Source of the DNA: Gigaspora rosea
Lineage: Eukaryota > Glomeromycota > Glomeromycetes > Diversisporales > Gigasporaceae
Length of the DNA: 64,000 nt
Direction: 5' to 3'
NCBI GenBank assembly: GCA_003550325.1
Contig: QKWP01000033.1
Coordinates: 1 to 64,000, forward strand
Position 1 is the first letter of the stretch. Each line of letters starts with the position of its first letter. The position numbers and the translations under genes were made by a program. The notes below the pieces were generated by a model. That model was given only the letters and a program-made list of their open reading frames with translations, made no database searches and was not told the DNA's origin. Below are positions 33,930 through 46,690 of this stretch, one piece after another.

Positions 33930-36280
33930 TTAATTTTTATCTTCTAATTTAAAAACATCGAATAATTTCATATTTCTTTTCAAAAACAATATAGATGCCA
34001 GCAACTCTGGCTTTAAACAAGAACGACGAGCAGATAAATAAAGACCAGCATCAGAAAATACCCTTTCACTTGGAACAGAAGTGGCGGGAATTGATAGGTA
34101 TTTTATTGCTAATCTAGACAAAACCGGTAAAATATTAACTCTTTCCTTCCACCATTCTAGTATATTACATTCTTGAGCTTCTTTTGGTAGAGCTAAGTAA
34201 CGAAAAACTTCATTTGATATATTACTTTTCTCTTCATCCGAATCATCAGAGAGTCCAAGTAAAAAATAATTAACTTGATTAACGTTTGATGGTTTATTTG
34301 TAAGTGATAGCTTAGGTAAATTGTCAAATAAATTATCATTCGACTCTTTTATAATAATAGTTTGTTCAATTCGATATAGCTCATTTAGCTTATCTACTAC
34401 TATATTACGTTGAGTTTCTGTAGCAAACTTAAGCTTCTTGTATCGAGGATCCAATAATGCTGAAAGTAAAGTAATTTCTTTTGGAACATCCCAGTATTGA
34501 CACATGCTTAGATAAATTGTAGCTTTAACTTGTTCCAATATATTTGTAGTAATAACTGGTGGTTTAATAGCTCGATGTTTTTTAAACCGTGGATCGGAAT
34601 TTTGCTGACTATTAACTGATGTATTTTTATGTTTTTGAAACGACTATGTGATATATCAAGGGCTTGCTCAGCACAAACTGCCAACTCAATAATTTCGTTA
34701 TCTGAAGGTATATTGGTTGGTGAACTTTGACTTATAGTAATATCTAATTCGCCATACAATAATTCTGCATAATAGTCTTCATTATTATTTGGTGGAGCTA
34801 TAGTTTTTTTAAGATGGTGCATAGTGCAACTAACCATATTAAGCGTAGCATATGAAACTCCTGATAACATTTTTGTAGCCTCATAAAAAGGTGCTAATAC
34901 GGTTAACATGTCCAAAAGTAAACTACAAAAATAGAATACTTTAATTAACAAATTATAAAAAATAAAATTTAAATTAATAAAACAATAAAATTACCTCCAT
35001 TCTGAATCTATCAAATTAATTCGATCCAAATAGTCAGCATCGTCTTTATCATGTTTTTCAGAAGAAATTTTTAAAATAGTAATAAGGTAGATTATCACAT
35101 TTTTTAATTCAAGCAAACATTTCCATGCAAGGTACATGGAGTTCCAACGAGTCTGAACATCCAAGAGAACTTCATACACCTTTTGGAAGTTTAATTTGCA
35201 TTGTGCATCTCTAAGATTTTCTGTATTTTTAGGACTACCATTAAAAAATAAAATAAGATTTGTAACATGTTTCTTGAATGCACCAGTAGCGTTAAGACCT
35301 TTAGTTACACTTAAATGAAGTGTGTGAGTGGCACATGGAACATGTGAAATTTTCATTAATCGAATGGCTTTTACAATATTCACACCATTATCAGTAGTAG
35401 TGGCAATTAATTTTTTTTTAAGTTGAAACTGTTCAATTATTTTGTTTAAAACATTTTTAATATTTTTACCCATATGCTTTTCATTAATTTTTTCACAGGC
35501 AATGCTTCTTTTAATGACCAATCTTTAGAATCTATCCACTCGACTGTAATTCCAATATATGGTTCATCACTACGCGAAGACCACAAATCCGTAGTAATAC
35601 TAACAGAATAAGTATTTTGTAATAATTCTATAAGTTGTCTAGTCGATTGGATATATGATTTATTAATCATACATCATATTTTATCATCACTTGGAACTTT
35701 AAATTTAGGCAATGCAACTTCTATAAATGATTTAAAAGACTTGAACCGCAAAAGGTAAAGTGGTTGACAGTTATCAATCATCCAAGTTAACATGGCGATT
35801 TCAATAATTGGTTGTTTTTTGCGAGCAGCTTTCCCATATGCAACTTCAAAAAAGTCTTCGATATTTCCATCTTCTATCTAAATTTATTAACAATTAATAA
35901 TTGTTTTAATTAATTTTATAGTATAAAAAAAAACTTACATCGCCTATAGAATTATTTTTTGTGATTCCATGTTCATTTTCTAAATGATATATCATATTAC
36001 TTGTGGTGCTATGAAATACGTATTTTATATTTTTTTCTTTTCTATTGCATATTTGGCATTGAACATGGATTTTATCATTTAAGACTATAAAATAATCCTA
36101 TACATAACTCGAATTATTGGAACTTTTAACAGTAAGTTGGGTTTCTTTTTGTTCACTTGTAGTGCTATTGTTTTCTACATGTATGCACTTTTGAATATTA
36201 CTAACTTTGCGTTTATTTTTACTGCTTATACGAGACTTTTTTTTATTAAGTAAATTTTTTTTGAGAACAGCGTTGTTCAA
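33930..36280 (-). pseudogene. BED-zinc-finger hAT transposase, broken
   Basis: Three exons. Exon 1 (36280-35939) has a lysine-rich N-terminus and a BED finger (CQICNRK ... HSTTSNMIYHLENEH). Intron 1 is 35938-35878 (GT-AG, 61 bp). Exon 2 carries TTDLWSS, then ATTDNGVNIVKAI with the expected catalytic aspartate, VPCATHTLHLSV and TRWNSMYLA. Intron 2 is 34994-34923 (72 bp). Exon 3 carries LLSALLDPRYKKL and the C-terminal dimerisation domain with IPATSVPSERVFSDAG. It would cut and re-insert the hAT element. It is broken by a TAG at 36100-36098, where BED fingers have a conserved Trp (TGG to TAG fits), a TGA near 35671, and frameshifts near 35500 and 34640. Confidence 0.9.
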
Positions 36281-37055
36281 AAAAAGGTCACTTTATTATT
36301 GTATCGTTTTAAAACCTTTTAAAAATTTTTTTTTGAGAATCATACGATTTAATCATCTTGGCTACATATGCTAAGTTACTTGTATTAAACTTGTAAACTG
36401 TTGCTCATTGTATAATATCTCTTCCCCGTATAGATTTTTTAAAAAATTTAAATGTAAGGAATTTTTCTTATTTAAAAATTATGACACACAATATGCTTTA
36501 AATATATAAATACCATGTGTAGAAGAAATAAATTACTTAAACTAAAATTTGTAAGTTTAGTGTTTTTTTTTTTTTTTTATATTCGGCAGTTTTGCCTATA
36601 CTTTATTAGGTTTAATAATATTATAATTTAAAATATTAACTTTGCAGGAAGCTATTCTTCCTTGTACCTAAATTACAAGTATTGGCTCACCCGGTTGTTC
36701 AAAAAATACCTATGTGCGACCTGCTATAGTAAGATTTACCTCCATACTGACCTACCCTGCATTTAAATTTGTCAGTATTTCACTGGACAGCTCTTACGGC
36801 CTGTCAAGACTACTAAATAATTTTCCACCATTCAGCCCGTTGGCCACCTTTAATCCAACTCAAGACTTCACTTCTGGTTATGTCTAGAACAGCTTTCCAC
36901 CTTTCTTCCGCTTCTTTTGTTTTACTTCTTCCTTGTACCTTGCTTTCCTTTTCATTCGTTTCTGCTTTTTTGTTTTGTTTTTTTCTTTTTTTCCTCCCTT
37001 TGGTATTTGAGAAAGGTCTTCTTTTGTCTTTACGCCCTATACCATTTTCTTTTTC

Positions 37056-40000
37056 TTACTCCTGCACTAATTTACATCTTGCAACCCAGATATCGTTATA
37101 AATCCTTTTTATCCAATTTTTCCAAAATCTTACTACAAAGTTTCTTGTTTGGGCATTGGACTTAAAACTTGGACGCAGCTCTTCGAAATCTTCTCTCGTG
37201 ATTAGTCCCCTTATCCACTGCTCTCTTCTCCGAAGTTTTTTGTCCATGCTTCCTTTTTCTATTATAACTAAAATCTCTTCTTTCTTTTCAGGTATGTCTT
37301 GTATTCCTTCTATTTCTTTTAGAGTCGACTCTATTTTGTACTCTTCAATATCTCGTATCAAATTCAATGAAACTTCACAACTTACTAAATGCTCTATGTT
37401 TTCTGTTTTCTTTTTACAAACAATACATCTGTCATCTCTATATGTATCTGGTTTCCGTTGCTTAAGCCTTTCTAGCACCGGTAAGATATTATTTATACAC
37501 TTTATTTCGAAAAGCTGTAAAGCATTCGATTTGTATGTGTAGTTATGCTGTTTAGTTCCATTTTCAAGAAGTTTATACAAGATTGGCCAGTACTGTGAAG
37601 ACTTTCTTTCTTGATGCGTTGTATTTTGAAGATTATGTACAAAGGTCCACTCTGCTCTATTTAAGACTTTTTCAAACATCTTAACGAAAGAACGTACTGG
37701 CTTTCTATAAGTTCATTTTTCCACCTAAATTTTAACTTAAAATCTTTTGTGCTCAGTGTTGAAGGGACTAAAACTTCTCCACAATTTGCACCTTCTTTGG
37801 CTTTGAGGTCTGCCAGATCATTAAAAGATCCCCTGAATGACCCTTAATTTTCGTAAGGTGCATTTTTAATTGCTTCGTTTTAACTATTTCCACTATTGTC
37901 ACGATCAACCCACTATTTTTGAGCTTTAGCCATTGTCTTGCTTTATCTGCCTCGAGCCCTTTCTTTATAGCAAATATGGCTGCACTACTATCTGTTCTTA
38001 TCTCTACCTCCTTCTCTTTTGGAGTTACTAAAAGTGCAGCCATAATTGCTACTAACTCCGCTCTTGTCGACAAAAACCATTTCTCAGCTCCACATGTTAT
38101 TTGCCGTATAAGTTGTCCTTCTTCTGTGATTTGAACTATTCCACATCCCATTTCCATTCTTGCCGTACTTTCTGAAGTCCTGAGTGAGCCATCTGTATAA
38201 AGAATAAACTATCTAATCCTTCATTTTGATCTAAAATTCCTATAAATCTATTTCTAAGAGTAAGATTCTCGACTATTCTATTTATCAAAAATACTTCCCA
38301 TCTTACACAGTCTACAGATACTACCTCTTTTCTTCTAACCCTTTGTAACTCTCTTTCCGTTATCAGAGTTTTTTTTGTGCTTTTTCTTATTACTTTCTCT
38401 AAAGAAGTTGTGCTAAAAATCATTTGTGGACCAACTTCCGTTTTTTGTACTAAATTCAATATGTCTCTTAGTTCTTTGCATTTAACTATTGCTGGAACTT
38501 GGCCTTTAATCTGTTCTAGCACTTTTGTCCCTAAACCTAATTGTGTATTTTCCATCTCTATATAATTTTCTATCTCTGTATATTTTTTTTCCTTTTTCTT
38601 TATTTGTCCAATTTTGATAAGATTTTTCTCTTTCCACATAACCCACTCTTTAGTTCTTTTATCTTCCTTAACCTCTTTTACTGCTATCGTGTGTGTGTTT
38701 GGATTCTTTGTTCTAAGTTTATATAATGGTTTGACTTCACTCATTGTAAAATTTTTGATCATCTCCTTTTCAATCTTGTCAAACCATTTTGCTTTCTTCC
38801 CTCTTAGAACGAAATTACATGCCAACTTTATTTGTTTTCATGTATACAATTTTTTCCCATCTTCTGTCATAAGCTGTGAGGTTAGCCATATTCCCATTTT
38901 ATATGTGCTTGATTCTTCGTATGCGAGCTGGCATTTTTCTAACACCTTGCTGATTTCTACATCGTTTGTTGATTGGTGTATATTTATGTCCCAACTTTTC
39001 ATAAAATCGCTTCTTCTATCATGAAGCCTAGGGATTTTGCTTGTTGCAGAACTCGCACTCCCAAATTTCTTATTTTTAACTTTCTCTTCTTTAGTAACTC
39101 ATGGTTTGTTAAAATGCACTTAATTGAACCCACTTTTAGCTGCCCTTGCTTCAAACGCATTACCGTCGATTTTTCCAAGAGCCCGTCTGAATTTAGTCTT
39201 ATTAATAGCTCAGAAAAATGGTGTTCTATGTGTCTGTTCCACAGGCTTTTAAAATTTACAATTTCTGGATGCTTTGTTATTGCATTTGCTGTTGTGGATG
39301 GCATTGATATCTTCCACTTTGTAAGACATACCATGGGTTGATGTATTTTATCACACTGGGTTTTACTCAAACATGCGAGCATGAGTCTATACTCAAGCAT
39401 GAGTACAAGCACTGCATTGTTTATATATATTATTTGACTTAACAACATTTTTTTGTATTTAAGTAAGCCTGTTATCTTGCTTACATCTTTTCTTGCCCTA
39501 CATATGTCTGATCTTTGCTGATTTTTAATTGAAATCCACATACCTAGAAAACGTGTCGCCTCCTTCAGACCCTTGGCCATGATTTTTGTTCACGGGTTTT
39601 CTGCCCAAATGAACAAATCATTTTCCAATTTTTGTCTCCCTGGCTTCACCACTACTAGTTCCGTTTTGCTTGGGTTAATTTTAATATCGTTTAATTCATA
39701 AAATTCATTTGACATATCAATTGTTTTTTGCATACTTTTTTGGTCGTATGTTAGCCATGTTGTGCCATCTGTGTATGCTAACACCCCTATACGCAGCTTT
39801 TCTACTTCGGTTCCTTTGTTTGCTATTGGAGCTTTTTCTTGCAATTTATAACCCAGATCAGCTTTCTGTACCCTACAGAGCAAGGGATCATAAAACAATC
39901 TCCAAATCAAGGGTGATAAGACCTCCACCTGGTCTATTCCATCTTCTGCCTCTACAAATTCTGTATTGCCGTATTCTGTTATAATGCTTAATTTTCTATT

Positions 40001-42232
40001 CTCATACAGATGCACGATAAAATTTAAAAGCTTAGCGGGAAATCTTAATCTTTCTAGAGCCTTTTTTAAGGCCACTATGCTGACCAAGTCGAAGGCTTTT
40101 TTCATGTTTTGATAAACAATTCAAAGCTCCTTGTTTTCCTCTATGGCCTCTTCTACTATATTATTCATAATATGAACTGGGGCCAACGTACTTTCACCCG
40201 ACAGGCCTGCAAAGTTCGCTCCTTTTAATATATTATTTTCTCTTATGACTTTGTCAAGCCTTACTTGTATTACTCTTGTTAGGACCTTTCTGCATGTTTC
40301 AAGTAAAGCTATAGGTCTTGTGTTACTTAAGTTATACTCCTAGAAACTTCCTTTTGGTATTAAGTACAACTGTCTGAGTTTCCACTTATCAGAGATTTTG
40401 CCATGCTCCAAAATCGTATTTGTGAACTCTATGATTCTTTTTGTCGATTCCACAGAAAGCTTCTTGAATAATATATACCCAATGCATGATATGCCAGGTG
40501 CTGTTTTATTTTGAGTTTTATGTAGTGCAAGGGCCCATTCTTCGTTAGCAATTGGACTCATTATACTCTTATACTAGTTTGGATTTATATTCTTTCTTGG
40601 TTCGTATTCCTTTTGCCACTCCTAACTCATTTCTTTGAATTTTTGGTCCCTTCTTCTAAACTGCTTTTGAAAGTGTGAGATTACTTGCTGCTTTACTTTC
40701 ATTTCGTCCTTAATGAGCTCCTGGTTTTGATAATATGAATTTTCTTCTACAAGCACTCTATCTAACATTACTTTGTTATAAGGCCTATTTAACAAACTTT
40801 GAAGCATCCTTTTTTTATCTTTTTTCATCATATTAAACCTTTGTTCTATTTTAAAACTAATTTCATTTTCTCTTCTTTTGTGTTCTTCCACTTCCGACTT
40901 CTTTCTTAAAACTTTTTTCCAGTTTTTTAGCTCCTCTGTCTTTATTTGGCTCCAGAGTTTTGGCATTAGTGGGATTTGCGTTTGATATGCTTGATTTATG
41001 TTTTCTATCTGTTCTTTGAGTCTTGTCTGGTCATAGATGCTTATTTCTTCTTCATCATGTTTATATCTCTTTTTTTGTAACTGGAACAGAAATTTAATTT
41101 CTTTGTACATCTTGCATTTTGAAACCGATGTTTTGACCTGTGCCTCTGTTTTTTTTACATTGATCCAGAGGATGTGCTTCATTGCTGCCTTTAAAATTGC
41201 ACTACTTATAATCTCCCACTCCTTATTGATTTTCATTTTACTGTCCTTGATATTAACTTCACCATTAATCTCTTTTTTAGTTTTTAACAAAGAGTCGACA
41301 CACTTGCTATATGACTCCCAATTTTCTTTAGTTGCTTTATAATATAGAAAAACCCTTCTTGCTGGTCTTTTTCCTTCCTTTTTCCAGAGCTTGCTGTAGT
41401 TCAGAATTGTACTTGTTTCTATTTCCGCCCAGACCAAATTGTGATCACTCCCTGTTAATATATTTATATCTTTAATTTCAGTCTTTATAATTAAGCTTTG
41501 TAGCTCCTCTCCTAACCATACGTAATCAATTCTTGATGCTGAATTATCTTTTTGCCAGGTATATTCTTTTTTGTGGGATTAATATAACGGAAGGAATCTA
41601 TAAAGTCTCTATTTCTAAGCCACTCCAATAAGGTTTTGCCTAAACCCTGATTTTTGTGTTCTGTGTTATTGGTGTCCATGTTTGTACTACCTACTGCGTT
41701 AAAATCTCCCATTATACAGGTATACGTGTTAATCCTATTTTTGCATATCTCTTTTATAATAGTTCATTGAGCTTCTTTGTTAATTTTTTTATCCGCAGGC
41801 GGTAAATAAACTATCCATACTTGGAACACTACTTTTTTGAAAAAAACTCTATTCTAATTACATACGGACTATATTTTACTATCTTGCCTATATGCTTTGC
41901 CCACTTTTCATTAACCAAAACTCCAACTCCTGACCTTTTGTTTTTATCTGCATCTTTGGACGACCAGAAACTGATGTAACCTTGTTGGTTCGTTTTTATC
42001 CACTTCCCTTCTTTTTCACCTATATTAGTCTCTGCAATACCAATTATGTCTAACTTTTCTTCTTTATCCCAATCAGCTAATGCTACTAACTTTTGCTCAT
42101 TTATTCTTAACCCATTAATATTATAGAACCTAACTTGAGTGAACCAAAACTTCTATCGATTGTACTTTTCTCACGCGTTTCTGTTACAATGGGTCTATCT
42201 GAAGCATTGGTGAGATGTTTTGCTTCGCCCAT
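37056..42232 (-). pseudogene. LINE 1 ORF2: endonuclease-RT-RNase H, inactivated
   Basis: The likely start is MGEAKHL at 42232. The AP-type endonuclease shows NINGLR, IGIAETN, SGVGVLV, VYLPP, MGDFNAV and SDHNLVWAE (about 42130-41430). The RT runs from NKTAPGISCIGY (about 40510) through RPIALLE and NFAGLSG to the active site, which reads AYTDGTT (YTDG at 39775-39764) instead of YADD, so a catalytic aspartate is gone. DGIDQVEVLSPLIW also lacks the usual glycine after Q. RNase H: YTDGSL, RAELVA, RTDSSAA and KGHSGD (38200-37800), a full catalytic set but reached through a frameshift near 38200. The C-terminus has C85, C88, H97 and C101 of a CCHC finger (about 37427-37377). Several stops and shifts. 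The protein would nick DNA and copy its RNA at the nick. Confidence 0.88.
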
Positions 42233-42693
42233 ATTCTTTGATTCAACTGGGGTGAAAATTAGGAGCGCAAAGCAAGTATTTGCTCTATTGTTCTGAATTT
42301 ATCTTGTATGTCCGCCAATAATTTTTCAACCTCAACATTTTTTCCTGTTTTTTTATCTTGCTTGTTTTTTCTTTTGCCCAATTTTTCAGTATTTGAACCT
42401 GTTGCTACCTTATTTACTACATGCTCTTGTATATTTTTATTAGAAATTTTAACGCTTTTTAATAGTTTTCTTGTGCTACTTCGTGACCTAAAGTTACTAT
42501 CTGCACTATAATTTTGTTTACCCCTAATATTTCTGGCTTTTTTTTGTATCTAGTTACTTCTGCTTCATATGATGGCCTTTTTCCTTTGTTAATATAGCAA
42601 ACTTCTTTTTGATACCGAAATTGTTTCTGATTTCTTTCGACCAAATTTTCTGTTATCCTCTGCCATTCCAACTTTGTATTGTAGTAATATATA

Positions 42694-42866
42694 CAAGTCA
42701 CTCTCGTTATTGTGAACTCTCGATATAGTGAAGATTGGCTATAGTGAAGAATTTTTTTAGAACAGAATTATTATTACTATAATAAAAGGCTCTCGATATA
42801 GTGAATCTCTCAATATAGTGAAGAAATTTTACAGCCCAAGGACTTCACTATAACGAGAGTGACTTG
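42694..42866. mobile_element. Pogo-like MITE in LINE 1 ORF1
   Basis: Ends CAAGTCACTCTCGTTATTGT and, inverted, CAAGTCACTCTCGTTATAGT are flanked by TA (42692-42693, 42867-42868). The interior repeats CTCxATATAGTGAA. Removal restores KYN directly followed by IYYNTKLEWQ in frame. Confidence 0.88.
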
Positions 42867-43223
42867 TATTATATTTTTGAGCTTGTAGGAGTTCCTCTTC
42901 TGACTTAAAAAAAACATAGGCTCTTTGTCTTTAGTTGCTGTGACGGTTGTTCAAGATGTGTACCGCTTGCACGTTGTATTTTTTAAGTTGGCATAAAAGT
43001 AGGCTATCATATGCTATTGTTGGTATATTGGAAATTGTACCCCTATATCTATTTCTCTCTTCAAGTTTGGCTATGTCGAACTTTCCAGGTGTTGTTCTGT
43101 ATGTTTTACCATAGTCCAAATGCAAAGACCAATTTTCTTTTAACGATTTTTCTCTTTGCTCCAAGTTTGCTAGGATTTTTATATATGCTACCTTGGTAGA
43201 GAAATTCTGCTGCCATGCAATAA

Positions 43224-43374
43224 GGGCAGTGTCATTAATCACCTGATTATTTTTTATCAGAGGCCTACCCCCCTCCCTCTTTCTTAATATATAAATAGTC
43301 AGGTTCTTATATATAATTTCAACTTTTTTTACCCCCCTCCCCTCTAAAAAATCACCTGATTTTTGTTACTCCCC
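43224..43374. mobile_element. Harbinger-like MITE in LINE 1 ORF1
   Basis: The element has ends GGGCAGTGTCATTAATCACC and, inverted, GGGGAGTAACAAAAATCAGG, a C-rich run inside both arms, and TAA duplications (43221-43223, 43375-43377). Removal restores the ORF1 frame between GTVTI and AWQQNF. Confidence 0.88.
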
Positions 43375-46195
43375 TAATAGTTACTGTGCCAAAATAACTT
43401 AAAAAAGCTCTGATTTCTTCTGCCTTCATTCCCTTTGGCAAATCCCATAATATAAAAAAATATGTTGCATTTTTCTCATAATCTTTGAACTTTTGGGATG
43501 TAATTTTGTTTACTGGAGCCCATACTTAATTGTAAATATTTTCATGCTGTTTGGCTCTTTTGTTATTCAATACTGCTAATACTTCTTCTCTGTCTTGAGC
43601 CTTTTTGTTGATATGCTCATTAAGTTCGTAATCTAGTATGCCACGCTCTTCTTGTATTAAAATGTCTTTGACTGTTTCTATTTCATTGTCAAGACTGCGT
43701 GCTGACTCTTTTTCTTCTTCGTGATTTCGTTTGCGCAAATTGCTTTGCGCTTCTATTTCTATGTTACTTACACTACTAATAACCTCGACAATTGGCTGTG
43801 ATAGTGATAATTCTATATCAACTGGCTCGTTTTTAACTTTAATGTTCTCATTCTGAGCTCCATTTTGCTCACAATTATATTCTAATATGACTTTTTTCTC
43901 CATTTTCATCTTATTGTTACTTTCGCTTTCTGTGTTTGTGTGTTTCGTATACAAAACCTCCATCGAAATAAATTTATCTTTATCTTTGTTAATAACATTC
44001 TGGCTTTGCACACTAGCCATGCTTTTGACTTTCATATTACTATTATTAGACTGATCTAGCAGAGTTTCCTTCTCCTTTGTTAAGTCTTGTTCTCTTGCTT
44101 TTTTGTGTTGGGCATACGTATAAAAGCATAATACATTACGAACAATTGAAATCAAGTACACTTCACTAGTGCCTAAATACTTTGCAATTTTTCTATCTTC
44201 TTTCCAGATAAATTTGGTTTGTTCTTTTTGTACCAGTAACTTTTCATTCTCTGACTTGTTAAAGAAGTTTTTATAATCAGGAAGTTCTAGCATTTTACGT
44301 ATTGTTTTGCACGTATTTGTTTGTTGTTTTGTTGTTGTTGTTGTTTGTTGTTATTTTGTTGTTTTAATATCTCGTCCACTTCTAATTTTGTTGGTCCTGA
44401 TTTAGCTATTTGTTTACTTTCCTGAAGCGTTTGTTTGTTTTGTTGTACTACTGATCTGCAGTACAGAGTAATGACAATTTTCCCAAAAAGATTTTTCTTT
44501 TGTAAAAATTTTTTCGAAGAATACAATTTCTTGTATTTCAAAGATTTGTATCTTTGGAGATAGTATAACTGTTCTAATAAACTATATGTATTTTTACCTG
44601 CTTCACCTTTTTTCCTAAGGCTATTTTAAATGTTTACTTAGTATAATTATGTTTAAATTTTAAAACTTCTTTAGCTCCAATTTTGGTCGCAATGATCGTT
44701 GGGAAGAGTTGAATTCTGGTAAGTTCTAGTGTTATTACCAGTTTAGTAGTAAAACAAAATAAATATTGAAGTTAAAAATAGCTTAATTTAATAAACCGGC
44801 TAGGTTTGTATCCAAAAATTTTGTATTATACGATTTTTGTATGCAAATATTATGCATGCATTTTTAATAAGTACAGTACTGCAGTAGTACATATATATAT
44901 TAATAAAATAAAACCGGTCTAGTACTTTAATTTAGATAATCTTATTAGCACTTATTCGAATAATTATTATTATTCGAATAAATATATTTATTCGAATAAT
45001 TATTATTATTCGAATAATTGTTATTTTTCGAATAAGATTTGTTTATTCATATATTCGCCAAATAATTATTTGACAAAGTTTAAAATATTATTCAAATATT
45101 CACCGAATACGAATATTATTCGAATAACGAATACAAATAAGAGGCTCTACTGATGTTTGATTGCATAAAATATATAATTATTTTGAAAGTAAAATTGATT
45201 AAATGATAGTCTAATGCTAAATCTTTATAGTTAATTGATAAATCAATAATCAAATGATTGCTATAAAATACTACAAGCTTTAGCATTCACATGTTTCTCG
45301 CTTAATAATTTTTATTTCTTTGATAAATGATATAATTGAAATATGGATTTTGAATTATCCGACGTTGAAGAATATCAATTTGATTTAGTAAATCCTAAAT
45401 ATAAACCGAAGGTACATATTGTTAATAAAATTTTTTTAATTATTATCAATCATGTTAAAATTTTAAATTATTTTAAGGTAGGGTATCCTGTGTAATTCAA
45501 TTTTGATGATCAATTTTATGTGTAACCAAATGATCAACCAATCAAAACATGAATTTTGATCGATTCAATGAAGTAAAAAAAAGCAAAAATATAAAAAATA
45601 AATGTTAAAACATATGTTTAACACTAATAAAAAATACTGGAAAGGTAGTTTTGTATATAATCTTTACTATAACATTAATATGCAACCAATATTAATTCCG
45701 ATTTATTTAAATAAGAATTAAACCTTAATATTAAATTTACAATATATATATCTACTTTGTTTAAAATGGCTCATAGGCAACTTTTAATTTTTCTCACTTA
45801 CTATAGCATATAATTATAATAAAAGGTAATTATTAATAGAGCATCTAATCATCTACAATATAATTTTAAAGAAGGTAGTCTTAGTATTGGACAAGCAATG
45901 ATAATAGGCAACAATAGGCAACTTTTTTACTAAACTTAGTATATATACAACTTACTAAGGACCCTGAATAATCTATGTAAGATCATAGTTGAAAAATAGC
46001 TAATGGAGGGCCGTTTTTCAAAAAAGGTTATATTTGAAAAATAGGTATTGGAGAAAAAGGTTATATTTAAAACCCGATAAATGGCAAAATAGGTATATTT
46101 TAAAGAATACTAATAGGAGTAATTTTTATAAATGTTATATTTGAAATGTGCTAATAAACAATCTGGGCTATAATAGTAATCCAGCAGGTAAAAAG

Positions 46196-46315
46196 AAAAG
46201 AGTGGTAAAAGGGAGAGAGGGGTAAAAGAAGAGAGGGGTAAAAGGGAGAGAGGGAGTAAAAGGGAGAAAGGAAGTAAAGAAAAAGAGGGGTAAAAATAGG
46301 TCAAAACAGAGGAGA
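46196..46315. repeat. Purine minisatellite GGGGTAAAAGGGAGAGA
   Basis: About seven units of GGTAAAAGGGAGAGAGG-like sequence with G/A variants. The complementary open frame (46110-46304) is an artefact of it. Confidence 0.8.
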
Positions 46316-46419
46316 GTTTTTTTTTTTAAGTTTTTTTATACAACTTGTGGTATATATATTCATGATCCTTGGTAGCTTGTGGATTAAACGGGCTTAAGAG
46401 ATTTTGAACTTTTCAAAAT

Positions 46420-46690
46420 TTTTTTTTTTTTTAGGGAATGTTCATTATTTTTTTAGGAAACGGTTTGGGTTTTTTTTTTTTTTAGAAAACGATTTGTTTT
46501 TTTAGAAAATGTTTAGGGGTTTTTTTTATTTTATTTTTTTTTAGAGAACGTTCTGTTTTTATTTTTTTTTATTTTTAGGAAACGTTTTGTTTTTTTTTTT
46601 TTTTTTTTTTTTNNNNNNNNNNNNNNNNNNNNNNNNNNNNNNNNNNNNNTTTTTTTTTGGGAACATTTTGTTTTTTTTTTAGTTAATGTT
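46420..46690. repeat. T-run minisatellite with assembly gap
   Basis: Units are a T-run, AGGGAACGTTTTG or AGAAAACGATTTG, then a T-run. The 37 undetermined bases at 46613-46649 lie inside a T-run, so copy number is unknown. Confidence 0.8.

Larger units (their letters stand above)
42459..44293 (-). pseudogene. LINE 1 ORF1: RNA-binding protein, split by two MITEs
   Basis: It starts MLELPDYKNFFNKSENEK and ends HEVAQENY at 42459. The N-terminal third contains FIWKEDRKIAKYLGTSEVYL, then a long acidic/lysine-rich linker. The second half holds RRM-like signatures: YFFILWDLPKG (RNP2-like) with AEEIRAFLSYFGTVTI, and further on QRAYVFFKSEEELLQAQ (RNP1-like). ORF1 of such LINEs coats the element RNA. 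Taking out the MITEs at 43224-43374 and 42694-42866, each with one copy of its duplication, brings the frame together exactly. TAA codons near 43525 and 42930 remain. Confidence 0.8.
36563..44718 (-). mobile_element. LINE 1: I/Tad-like non-LTR retrotransposon, near full length
   Basis: On the minus strand the order is a short glutamine-rich leader frame (44541-44287), ORF1, ORF2 (endonuclease, RT, RNase H, CCHC finger), a ~480-base 3' region, and a 16-base A-run (T's at 36563-36578). A candidate duplication is GTAAGTTTAGTG (36551-36562) against GTAAGTTCTAGTG (44719-44731), imperfect by a small indel. The element lies inside the hAT copy and is therefore younger than it. Two MITEs sit in ORF1. 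Confidence 0.85.
32195..45149 (-). mobile_element. Probable hAT transposon (ATTCGAATAAT family), opened by a LINE
   Basis: The left end TAGAGCTTACC and, inverted from the right, TAGAGCCTC are each followed by an array of ATTCGAATAAT words (32220-32400 and 44950-45135). The hAT transposase pseudogene lies between them, on the minus strand. Subtracting the LINE at 36563-44718 leaves about 4.8 kb, a normal size for an autonomous hAT element. Weak point: the 8-base flanks CTGTGATC and CTGATGTT match at only half their positions. Confidence 0.55.

Noticed and set aside
37156-37542. Plus-strand frames inside LINE 1 (also 38614, 38973, 41037)
   Set aside because: Mirrors of the minus-strand ORF2, which alone carries catalytic motifs.
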